A stretch of 64,000 bases of DNA from NCBI GenBank assembly GCA_049608225.1, contig JBMYXI010000005.1:1-64000 (forward strand). The letters run 5' to 3'. Below are positions 55,265 to 63,391 of this stretch, piece by piece. Made by a program: the position numbers and the translations under genes. How positions within the stretch are numbered: position 1 is the stretch's first letter; each line of letters opens with the position of its first letter. The notes under the pieces were generated by a model. That model worked only from the letters and a program-made list of their open reading frames with translations, searched no databases and was not told the origin of the DNA. This DNA comes from Parashewanella sp049608225 (GTDB lineage: Bacteria; Pseudomonadota; Gammaproteobacteria; Enterobacterales; Shewanellaceae).

Positions 55265-55290
55265 AAGGCTGCTTTTGCAGCCTTTTTATT
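55265..55290 (+). terminator. Terminator-like hairpin between aceF and lpd
   Basis: AAGGCTGC (55265-55272) and GCAGCCTT (55277-55284) form a perfect 8-base-pair stem with loop TTTT, followed by TTTATT. It lies six bases after the aceF stop, before lpd at 55393. It may attenuate readthrough, giving lpd extra independent expression for other 2-oxoacid complexes. Confidence 0.8.
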
Positions 55291-55392
55291 TGTACTCGAC
55301 AGTTAAGCCAAGTTAAAATGCCAGCACCTTACGCTGGAGATCTTAAATTTGGCTGGGGTAAATCCCCAACGGAATGAAAATTAGAGGAAAAC

Positions 55393-56820
55393 ATGAGTAA
55401 CGAAATCAAAACTCAGGTAGTAGTATTAGGTGCAGGTCCTGCTGGTTATTCAGCTGCATTCCGTGCAGCCGATTTAGGTTTGGAAACTGTGATCATCGAA
55501 CGTTTTAGCACCTTAGGTGGTGTTTGTTTGAACGTTGGTTGTATTCCTTCAAAAGCCTTGCTTCACGTAGCAAAAGTGATTGAAGAAGCGAAAATGGTCA
55601 GCGACCACGGTGTGGTATTCGGCGAGCCTAAAATCGATTTAGACAAACTACGTAGCTACAAAGAAAAAGTCATTGGTCAGTTAACTGGCGGTTTAGGCGG
55701 AATGTCTAAAATGCGTAAAGTTAACGTCGTGAATGGTTTTGGTAAATTCACAGGTCCTAACTCTATCGAAGTAGAAGGTGAAGACGGTAAAACCGTAGTT
55801 AACTTCGATAATGCTATCGTAGCTGCAGGCTCTCGTCCAATTCAACTGCCTTTCATTCCACATGAAGATCCACGCATTTGGGATTCTACTGACGCGTTAG
55901 AATTAAAAGAAGTACCTGAAAAACTGCTTGTTATGGGCGGTGGTATTATCGGTTTAGAAATGGGTACTGTGTACTCAGCACTTGGCAGTGATATTGATGT
56001 GGTTGAAATGTTTGACCAAGTTATCCCTGCTGCTGACAAAGACGTAGCTCGCGTATTTACTAAGCAAATCAAGAAAGATTTCAACTTGATGCTTGAAACT
56101 AAAGTAACTGCGGTTGAAGCGAAAGATGACGGCATCTACGTAACAATGGAAGGCAAAAAAGCGCCAACTGAACCAGTGCGTTATGACGCAGTATTGGTTG
56201 CTATTGGTCGTACGCCAAATGGCAAGTCTTTAGATGCTGATAAAGCTGGTGTTAATGTTGATGAGCGCGGCTTCATTAATGTTGATAAGCAAATGCGTAC
56301 CAATGTGCCACACATTTTTGCGATTGGTGACATTGTTGGTCAACCAATGTTGGCACACAAAGGTGTGCATGAAGGTCACGTAGCGGCGGAAGTTATTTCT
56401 GGCTTGAAGCACTTCTTTGATCCTAAAGTTATTCCTTCAATTGCTTACACTGCACCAGAAGTTGCATGGGTTGGTTTAACTGAGAAAGAAGCAAAAGAGC
56501 AAGGTATTAACTTTGAAACTGCGACTTTCCCTTGGGCAGCAAGTGGTCGTGCGATTGCGTCTGATTGCTCTGAAGGTATGACTAAGCTTATCTTTGATAA
56601 AGACACACATCGCGTGATTGGTGGTGCGATTGTTGGCGTTAACGGTGGCGAGCTACTGGGTGAAATCGGTCTTGCTATTGAAATGGGTTGTGATGCAGAA
56701 GATATCGCATTAACCATTCACGCTCATCCAACATTACATGAGTCAGTAGGCTTAGCGGCTGAAATCTATGAAGGCTCAATTACTGACTTGCCAAATCCAA
56801 AGGCGAAGAAGAAAAAGTAA
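55393..56820 (+). CDS. lpd: Dihydrolipoyl dehydrogenase (E3)
   Basis: 475 residues. N-terminal FAD motif VLGAGPAGYSAAF, redox disulfide Cys45-Cys50 in GGVCLNVGCIPSK, NAD motif VMGGGIIGLEMGTVYSALGS and the catalytic His-Glu pair in AHPTLHESVG near the C terminus. It reoxidises dihydrolipoamide in PDH, OGDH and glycine cleavage complexes. The C-terminal tail KAKKKK is Lys-rich. A hairpin precedes it and a strong terminator follows; a partial copy of its 3' end lies downstream at 56938-57174. Confidence 0.97.
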   Translation: MSNEIKTQVVVLGAGPAGYSAAFRAADLGLETVIIERFSTLGGVCLNVGCIPSKALLHVAKVIEEAKMVSDHGVVFGEPKIDLDKLRSYKEKVIGQLTGGLGGMSKMRKVNVVNGFGKFTGPNSIEVEGEDGKTVVNFDNAIVAAGSRPIQLPFIPHEDPRIWDSTDALELKEVPEKLLVMGGGIIGLEMGTVYSALGSDIDVVEMFDQVIPAADKDVARVFTKQIKKDFNLMLETKVTAVEAKDDGIYVTMEGKKAPTEPVRYDAVLVAIGRTPNGKSLDADKAGVNVDERGFINVDKQMRTNVPHIFAIGDIVGQPMLAHKGVHEGHVAAEVISGLKHFFDPKVIPSIAYTAPEVAWVGLTEKEAKEQGINFETATFPWAASGRAIASDCSEGMTKLIFDKDTHRVIGGAIVGVNGGELLGEIGLAIEMGCDAEDIALTIHAHPTLHESVGLAAEIYEGSITDLPNPKAKKKK

Positions 56821-56850
56821 TTTTATTCTTTCTTAGAAGATTTTAAAAAG

Positions 56851-56875
56851 CCTCGACAAGTGTCGGGGTTTTTTT
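56851..56875 (+). terminator. Terminator after lpd
   Basis: CCTCGACA (56851-56858) and TGTCGGGG (56861-56868) form an 8-base-pair stem with one G-T pair and loop AG, followed by T7. It lies 30 bases after the lpd stop. Confidence 0.85.
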
Positions 56876-56937
56876 ATGTTTTTTAGATGGTAACTCAACG
56901 ACAACACTCATTGCTTCTTCTTTTTTTATCGCTTTTG

Positions 56938-57174
56938 CGATGTGCATGAGGTTGCCTAGTAGCTGAAGTAATTTTGGGTATGAAGCATGAGTTCGATTCT
57001 AAAATGATCCTTTCCATTGCGTCTGATTGCTCTGAAAGTATGCTAAGCTGGACACGCGTCGCATTAACCATTCATGCTCATCCAACATTACATGAATCAG
57101 TAGACTTAGTGGCAGAAACCTATGAAGGCTCAATTACCGATTTGCCACATCCAAAGGCGAAAAAGAAAAAGTAA
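56938..57174 (+). pseudogene. Decayed partial copy of the lpd 3' end
   Basis: Three blocks match lpd in order. Block A, about 56938-57020, matches about 56362-56444 (GGTATGAAGC here against GGCTTGAAGC). Block B, 57016-57050, matches 56554-56588 (shared ATTGCGTCTGATTGCTCTGA). Block C, 57061-57174, matches 56707-56820 with near-identity, 114 bases each, through the stop codon. ATTGC occurs at both edges of the A-to-B deletion (56440-56444 and 56554-56558), a direct-repeat junction removing 114 bases in frame. The last 66 codons are open but lack FAD, NAD and redox parts. Likely a remnant of a tandem duplication; probably not functional. Confidence 0.8.
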
Positions 57175-57197
57175 TCTTTTATCAGATCAAGTAACTG

Positions 57198-57227
57198 AAA
57201 AAGCCTTGATTATTAAGGGCTTTTTTT
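57198..57227 (+). terminator. Terminator after the lpd remnant
   Basis: AAGCCTT (57201-57207) and AAGGGCTT (57215-57222) form a stem with one bulged G and loop GATTATT, followed by T7 (57221-57227). The stem is imperfect. It is a few tens of bases after the remnant stop codon. Confidence 0.6.
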
Positions 57228-57259
57228 GATACAACAATAAGAATTACAGCATGTATTAT

Positions 57260-59779
57260 TTATACCTGTGCAGCTGCTAAGTCAATAACAAGCATTTCGT
57301 TATCGTCTTGCACAAAGCTTGCAGTAGAGGTTGGGGTGATTGTTGAAGTCAACTGTTGAAACTCTTTAAGTCGAGCATGAATTTCCCTTTTTTTACTGAG
57401 CTGGAGTGCTGTTTTTCGTTGGAATGAGAACGAAGACTGAGTTTTTACAAGTAAGTCTTTCGGCTGGCAGTGCTTTAAAACAACGTTGAGCATAGCTAAG
57501 TTGCCTTTTTCAACTGCAGCATGGAGCACACTTTGTCCGTCATCATTTGTTTTACTGATATCCAACTTTGCATTCGTTAATAAATATTCTACAGCTTCAG
57601 TATTTCCAATAGCAACAGCGAAATGGAGTAAGGTGTTGTGCTTTGCAATTTTAGCTTCTAGGAGCTTCGGACAATAAGAGATCAGTGCTTGACGTATTTC
57701 ACGAGCTTTGTCTGTGTTACGCCGTAAAGCTATTTGCAGTAAATTTTCTTCAGCATCACTGCGGATCGACAAAATTTTTGGCTTTTCTTTTAATAGCTCA
57801 GTAAGAATGTCTGGTTGAGAATATGTACATGCATAAAAAATAGCACTTGTTATGGCTGCCTCCGTTAGTGGAAAGGTTTTAAATATTGTTATGGCAGCTT
57901 GAACAAATCCATGTTGAATTGCAAAAATGAGTAGTTGCTTTCTTTCGTGTAGACCTATGTCATAAAGAGTATTGCGATCAAAGTTTGTTAGTAACATTTC
58001 TGGTGTCATCTGTTGCTGGGTTTGAATGCATTTGATAACTGGGCGAGAGCTGCAGATCATCGGAGTATGCTTAACCCATTGTTCGAGTTCGTAATATTTC
58101 TCAGAGTTTTCTAGCTCTCGCACATTGGAAAATGGTAGAGATAGCAAATAGGAAAGAATATGCACTTGCTGATACTTGCAGGCATATTGAGCTAAGGTCA
58201 ATTCAACGCTAGGAAAGTTCCGATAAGTTTTTATGTTAACTTCAAACTGGTTTAACAAGCACTTAAGGGTATTTAAGTTGCCTGAAGCAATGGCCAGCAT
58301 GAAAACTGATTCTCCTTGACGAGTATTAATCCTTAACTGTAACGGATGCTCAAGACTCAAGCTGAAGTCACAGTAGGCATTAATTGCATCTATGCTCCCG
58401 CTAATGCAAGCTTTATGAAAAGGCGTATGGCCTGATACGTTACCACAATAGTGAAATTGATCTTCTGATTTTCGTAATGCACTGACTTGAAGTAATTTAG
58501 TTACAACCTTGGCATGATTGGCAATACATGCCGTTGATAATGCACTATATCCGCCTTCTTTCGATAGATTGTCGTTGATGAATTGTCTAGATAAATGTGT
58601 GATCACTTCAGGCGAAAAAAGACGCTTATCATTGAGTTTTAATTTGTTTAATTTACTAAGTTGTAATAAACATTTAGCTTGTCGACGAGGTAATAAATGA
58701 GCATAAATGTTGTCTAATAATTCTGATTGATGGCAATTTTCTATCCAAACGCTAATTTGGCTATTTGTTGAACTATCGTTTGTCTGTAGTTGGTTTACGC
58801 ATCGTGATAATAGTTCATTTTGCTGCACAGATCGTGTCGCAGGTGTTGGGCATGAAGATACGAAACAAAGCATATCATCGATGCTTGATGACTTAAAAGC
58901 ATTCTCACAGAGCATATGACATACAACAGGGTGCAATGCATCTAAGTCGATATGACTTAGATGACGCAGTGTTATATTCTCAGGACGTTCACCTCGACGC
59001 AGTACAACATAACTTATAAGATCACGAGTTTCTATTGGCTGTATGTCGTGACTTGCTCTTAAGTAGTGAATGTGCAACGGCGTCTTTTTTGGTGATATGG
59101 ATAACTGAGAATATGTTGCAGTGTACAGTTCACAATAAAAAGCCACAAGATGTGCCTCAGTTATGGCTTGGCAATGGGATTGATCTGTTGCTGCGCTATG
59201 ATCTGTGGCGGTATGTTTACTTTTTGATTGTGAGGTGACAGCTTGAACGAGCTGCTCTGCTATCTCCGGTAGTTGATGCTTCTGACAATATTTAACTGCG
59301 CACTGTCGAACTGTTTGTATATACATGTCGTCAGTGCCGCTGTTAGCTTGTCTGAGTAAAGTCAGTGAAAGATGAGTGGCGAACAGCTTGTCTGCTGCTT
59401 TTGCTTCATTAACTGGAAGTAATAATATCGCGCTTTTCTTAATGCTATTTGGAATTTTGTCGCTACTGAGCAATTGATCCAGCGCAATTAATTGTTCAGT
59501 CATGTCACCGAAAACATCAAAGGTACTTTGATAAGTATCGGGAAATCTCGTGACTTGTTCTGCAAATTGATAAAATTTCTCTAACTGTGCTTTTAATTGT
59601 TCTCGAACAATAGGTTCTTGAAAATGTACATTAAGTAAATCAGTGCAAGTACTTTGCAAACATTGGAGCTCTGAGCTCACTGGTGCTGTTTGAGGCGCAG
59701 CTTGCAGCAAGGCGTCATTATTGGGTAATAAAGCCTGATTTAGGGTTGATAATTCAGTGTCTGTACTAGAGCAAGCCAT
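57260..59779 (-). CDS. Large ankyrin-repeat protein
   Basis: 839 residues from the ATG at 59779; the frame extends back to a TTG at 59848. The N-terminal 400 residues are helical with no recognised domain. Ankyrin repeats run from about 411: GGYSALSTACIANHAKVVTK, GHTPFHKACISGSIDAINAY and GESVFMLAIASGNLNTLKCL, then further units at about 630-790 (NTLLHFAVAIGNTEAVEYLL, GQSVLHAAVEKGNLAMLNVV). Such proteins in marine gammaproteobacteria may be host-interaction factors, which is inference. No signal peptide or catalytic motif seen. Convergent with the lpd remnant. Confidence 0.8.
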   Translation of the reverse strand: MACSSTDTELSTLNQALLPNNDALLQAAPQTAPVSSELQCLQSTCTDLLNVHFQEPIVREQLKAQLEKFYQFAEQVTRFPDTYQSTFDVFGDMTEQLIALDQLLSSDKIPNSIKKSAILLLPVNEAKAADKLFATHLSLTLLRQANSGTDDMYIQTVRQCAVKYCQKHQLPEIAEQLVQAVTSQSKSKHTATDHSAATDQSHCQAITEAHLVAFYCELYTATYSQLSISPKKTPLHIHYLRASHDIQPIETRDLISYVVLRRGERPENITLRHLSHIDLDALHPVVCHMLCENAFKSSSIDDMLCFVSSCPTPATRSVQQNELLSRCVNQLQTNDSSTNSQISVWIENCHQSELLDNIYAHLLPRRQAKCLLQLSKLNKLKLNDKRLFSPEVITHLSRQFINDNLSKEGGYSALSTACIANHAKVVTKLLQVSALRKSEDQFHYCGNVSGHTPFHKACISGSIDAINAYCDFSLSLEHPLQLRINTRQGESVFMLAIASGNLNTLKCLLNQFEVNIKTYRNFPSVELTLAQYACKYQQVHILSYLLSLPFSNVRELENSEKYYELEQWVKHTPMICSSRPVIKCIQTQQQMTPEMLLTNFDRNTLYDIGLHERKQLLIFAIQHGFVQAAITIFKTFPLTEAAITSAIFYACTYSQPDILTELLKEKPKILSIRSDAEENLLQIALRRNTDKAREIRQALISYCPKLLEAKIAKHNTLLHFAVAIGNTEAVEYLLTNAKLDISKTNDDGQSVLHAAVEKGNLAMLNVVLKHCQPKDLLVKTQSSFSFQRKTALQLSKKREIHARLKEFQQLTSTITPTSTASFVQDDNEMLVIDLAAAQV

Positions 59780-60100
59780 ATGGTTACTTAAATAAGCGAA
59801 ATATTTAAAATTATAGGTAGTCAGTGAACGGTTTGAGTGGAGTAACAATGAATGTTGAATTAATTTCGGTTAATTAACTTAAGTGGCATTGAAAATTCTA
59901 ACAAAGGGATCAACTCCTAATGATCTCGGAGTTAGATGTGAATGATTCTGGAGATAAGAACTAGAGGGCGTTGTTGTCGCGATCGGTGAGTCGGTTATTT
60001 TAATAAAGACAGATAAATATTGGTCGTTGTTGATGGATGATAACCTCGTTTGTTTGTTGCTTTTTTACAGTTCGCTTCATCTTAGTTCGCCAGTGGCAAA
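59780..60100. other. Gene-free stretch upstream of the ankyrin gene
   Basis: About 320 bases with no supported gene. A short hairpin AACTCC (59912-59917) and GGAGTT (59928-59933) with a 10-base loop is the only structure noticed. The promoter of the ankyrin gene should lie in the first part, but no clear boxes were found. Confidence 0.5.
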
Positions 60101-60271
60101 ATGCTGATGTTGGTCGCATGGGTATTTATGACAGGTAATATTTACGTAATGTTATTTACTAGAATGGATCCTAAGGGCAGAAACCGTCAAAGGTTGGGAT
60201 TATTAACTTCTGTTCTACTCGTTAGTCTGGTAGGAACAATAACCTGCCTTAGTTTTATTCTTAATCAATAA
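60101..60271 (+). CDS. Possible small membrane protein (56 aa)
   Basis: Open frame of 56 codons: MLMLVAWVFMTGNIYVMLFT, a basic turn (RMDPKGRNRQR) and LGLLTSVLLVSLVGTITCLS. Two hydrophobic helices separated by a positively charged loop give a sensible hairpin membrane protein. It is followed within six bases by a bidirectional terminator (60277-60299), as expected for a real convergent gene. Against it: no clear ribosome site upstream of the ATG at 60101, and ATGs at 60107 or 60128 could also serve. No family recognised. Confidence 0.4.
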   Translation: MLMLVAWVFMTGNIYVMLFTRMDPKGRNRQRLGLLTSVLLVSLVGTITCLSFILNQ

Positions 60272-60276
60272 AACAC

Positions 60277-60303
60277 AAAGGCAGCACTAAGCTGCCTTTT
60301 ATT
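60277..60303. terminator. Bidirectional terminator between the small ORF and RND permease
   Basis: AAAGGCAGC (60277-60285) pairs perfectly with GCTGCCTTT (60291-60299) around ACTAA, followed by TATT on the plus strand and preceded by A-rich DNA. It lies just after the stop of the minus-strand RND gene at 60318. Confidence 0.85.
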
Positions 60304-60317
60304 GAGAGGAGCAGACA

Positions 60318-63300
60318 TTATGACTCGGTGGCTACATTCTCTATTTTTGCATCATGCTCTTGAGCTAGGTAAGCATAAATAACCGGTAGCACAAACAAAG
60401 TAAAGAAGGTGCCGATGAGCATACCTGCAACGAGTATCAAACCAATGCTGTTACGCGCTGCCGCACCCGCGCCACTAACCAGAACCAACGGAAAGTGACC
60501 TAACACAGTTGCTGCTGTTGTCATTAAGATTGGACGCAAGCGAACACTTGCAGCTTGGATCACTGCATCGACCTTATTGAATCCTTCCATCTGTAAGTGA
60601 CGTGAAAACTCCACAATCAGAATACCATTTTTAGCGACCAGCCCCACTAAGGTAATTAACCCGATCTGCGAATAAATATTTATAGTGGTAACATTTATAA
60701 ACGACAACAATAGCGCACCAGATAAAGCCAACGGAACCGAGCCTAATAACACCACTAATGGATCGCGGAAGCTATTAAATTGAATCGCCAACACAAAGAA
60801 TACAAATACCAGTGCCACACCTAGCACACCAACAAGGGTATTGCCTTCATTACGCATTTGGCGGGACTCACCCAAGTAATCAATGCTGTAACCTGCTGGT
60901 AAAATTTGCGCGGCAGCTTGCTCTAACGCTGTTAACGCTTCTTCTTTAGTATTACTCGCATTCACACCGCCAAAGACACGGAACGAATTACGTTGACCAA
61001 ACTTAGCCAACTTTCGTGGTGCAGCACGCGATTCAACCTCAGCAATGCTTGAAAGTGGGATCAAATCTCCCGCTGGCGTCGTTAACTGCAATTGCATAAT
61101 CGCCTGTGGATCAACACGATATTGTTCTTCCACCTGTGCAATAACCTTGTACGCTTTACCATCCAAATTGAAACGGTTAACGTAATTATCTGACAGTAAG
61201 AATGACAACTGTTCATTCACTTCACTAATGGTCATGCCCAAGTCAGCAATTTTCGCTTTATTAAACTTAAAGCCAACTTGCGGTAAATCTACCTTTAAGT
61301 CAGTATCAGCAAACAAGAACATACCACTTTGAAATGCCGCATAAACTAACTGCTGTGCATAACCTTCCATTTCAGCTTGTGGTACTGATGACGTTACCAC
61401 CATTTCCACATCAAATTGACCTGATGTCGGCAACGCCGCAGGCAAATTAGGGAATGCTTTAATATCTGGAAATTGGCTTAACTGACCATACACTTGACCA
61501 AGCAATTGTTTGGTACTTTGTTCGCGCTCATCAACAGGCACGAAATTTAAACCACCAAATCCTGATGTCGCAAATGAAAGGTGCCACATACCCACACTAT
61601 TTGGCGTTTGGATCAATTGACCAACCACACTTTTCATCTGCGCACTGGTGTGCTCAAGCGTCGATTCTGGCGGCGTTTGAATAAACATCTGAATGCTCGA
61701 TTGATCTTCAACAGGCGCAAGTTCTGACTTTGAATATTGATACAAAGGCATAATCAATACCGTCATAAATATTGCCAATAAAATCACTTGTGGCTTGTAG
61801 TTAAACACCTTGGTTAACAATTTACGATATAAGGTTTCAAGCGAGCTAAATTTGCCATTTATCGCTTGGGTCAACTTGCCTTCTTTACCGCCTTGCGGTG
61901 ATACCCAAGCACTCATAATAGGTGATAAGGTCAAGGCAACTAAACCTGACATCAATACTGCTGTAGCCAGTGTAAAGACAAACTCTTTGAACAATACACC
62001 TGTTAATCCAGACAAGAAACCAATAGGCGCATACACCGCAGCTAAAGTGATTGTCATGCCAATAATTGGGGTAAATAATTGGCGAGAACTCAATAGCGCA
62101 GCTTTGGGCCCGCTCATGCCGTTACGCATATGCCTTGCAACATTTTCCACCACAACAATGGCATCATCCACAACCAAACCAACAGAAAGTACAATCGCTA
62201 ACAAAGTAAGTAAGTTAAGCGAGAAGCCCATCATGGTCATAGCGGCTATCGCGCCCAATATTGAAATTGGGATCGTGATCAGCGGTACTAATGCCGTTCT
62301 AAACGACCCCATCATCAACAGAATAACAATACCAACCAAGATCACAGTTTCAATCAAAGTAGTAAACACTTCCTTAATCGAATCTCGCATATACTTAGTC
62401 GCATCGAAGGCAATTTTTAGCTTTAAATCCTTTGGTAAGCCTTTATTAACCTGATCTATTTTTTTATACAAGCTATCACCAATGGCAATTTCATTGGCAC
62501 CAGGTTGAGTGAACACACCAATATAAACAGAATTTTCTAAGTTGTAGCCCGCCTCTTTTGTCGCTTGTTCAGATCCGAGCTCCACCCTTGCAACATCGGT
62601 TAATTTAATACTACGACCATCCACCTCTTTAATGGTGATGCGTTCAAAACTCGCTTTATCTTCTAATAAGGTATTAGCAACTAGATCAATTCGTTGAACT
62701 GGATTTTTGGTGTTACCAATCGTTGCTGCAACATTGTTACGCACTAACGCTTGCTGAATGTCATTGGTGCTGACATGTAACATCGCCATTTTGGTTGGAT
62801 CTAACCAAATTCGCATCGCGGGTGAGCGACCACCTTCAACACTGATCCGTTGCACGTCGGGAAGCGCATTAAGCAATGGATTAACTTGACGTTCAAGGTA
62901 GTCACTCAATTCGGCGCGACTAAACTCTTTGGTATCGGCGTAGAGATAAAACGAGGCAAACGGTCTATCTGAACGCACAACGGTAATACTTGGATCTTGC
63001 GACGCTCTTGGTAACTCAAATCGAATTTGACTCAAACGCGTATTGAGCTCAGCCAAGGCTTTAGTACTGTCAGAGTTGAGCACTAATTGCACCGTCACTT
63101 TACTGCTACCCGCGCTGGACTCAGAACTGATGTAATCCACACCGCTAATACTGGAAGCCGCTTTTTCGATAGGATCGGTAACAAAGCCCTGAATTTCTTC
63201 CGCGGACGCACCGACATAAACCGTATCAATGACTAATGAAGAATTTTCTATTTGTGGGTATTGTAAAACAGGCAATTTCATCGCTGAAATTGCACCTATG

Positions 63301-63389
63301 ATCACTAAAGTTAACGACAAAATAACCGCCAAAATAGGTCGCGTTACAAAGGCGTCAGTGATCCGAGAACGATATGTTTGCTCAGACAT
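60318..63389 (-). CDS. RND multidrug efflux permease (HAE1 family)
   Basis: 1023 residues, typical of AcrB/MexF-type pumps. TM1 (PILAVILSLTLVIIGAISAM) is followed by a large periplasmic loop, then TM2-6 with the charged proton-relay signature VLSVGLVVDDAIVVVENVAR, a second large loop, and TM8-12 (GLVAKNGILIVEFSRHLQME). It exports drugs or toxic compounds from the periplasm as a trimer with an adaptor and TolC-like channel. The adaptor gene is immediately upstream with a two-base gap. The outer channel gene is not in the window. Substrates cannot be told. Confidence 0.92.
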   Translation of the reverse strand: MSEQTYRSRITDAFVTRPILAVILSLTLVIIGAISAMKLPVLQYPQIENSSLVIDTVYVGASAEEIQGFVTDPIEKAASSISGVDYISSESSAGSSKVTVQLVLNSDSTKALAELNTRLSQIRFELPRASQDPSITVVRSDRPFASFYLYADTKEFSRAELSDYLERQVNPLLNALPDVQRISVEGGRSPAMRIWLDPTKMAMLHVSTNDIQQALVRNNVAATIGNTKNPVQRIDLVANTLLEDKASFERITIKEVDGRSIKLTDVARVELGSEQATKEAGYNLENSVYIGVFTQPGANEIAIGDSLYKKIDQVNKGLPKDLKLKIAFDATKYMRDSIKEVFTTLIETVILVGIVILLMMGSFRTALVPLITIPISILGAIAAMTMMGFSLNLLTLLAIVLSVGLVVDDAIVVVENVARHMRNGMSGPKAALLSSRQLFTPIIGMTITLAAVYAPIGFLSGLTGVLFKEFVFTLATAVLMSGLVALTLSPIMSAWVSPQGGKEGKLTQAINGKFSSLETLYRKLLTKVFNYKPQVILLAIFMTVLIMPLYQYSKSELAPVEDQSSIQMFIQTPPESTLEHTSAQMKSVVGQLIQTPNSVGMWHLSFATSGFGGLNFVPVDEREQSTKQLLGQVYGQLSQFPDIKAFPNLPAALPTSGQFDVEMVVTSSVPQAEMEGYAQQLVYAAFQSGMFLFADTDLKVDLPQVGFKFNKAKIADLGMTISEVNEQLSFLLSDNYVNRFNLDGKAYKVIAQVEEQYRVDPQAIMQLQLTTPAGDLIPLSSIAEVESRAAPRKLAKFGQRNSFRVFGGVNASNTKEEALTALEQAAAQILPAGYSIDYLGESRQMRNEGNTLVGVLGVALVFVFFVLAIQFNSFRDPLVVLLGSVPLALSGALLLSFINVTTINIYSQIGLITLVGLVAKNGILIVEFSRHLQMEGFNKVDAVIQAASVRLRPILMTTAATVLGHFPLVLVSGAGAAARNSIGLILVAGMLIGTFFTLFVLPVIYAYLAQEHDAKIENVATES

Positions 63390-63391
63390 AA

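Noticed and set aside
59912..59933. Small hairpin AACTCC/GGAGTT
   Set aside because: Six base pairs, 10-base loop, no T-run. Not convincing as a terminator or operator.
61810..62454. Open frame of 214 codons on the plus strand inside the RND permease
   Set aside because: It is antisense to transmembrane coding sequence and has no homology or ribosome site. The permease frame is certain.
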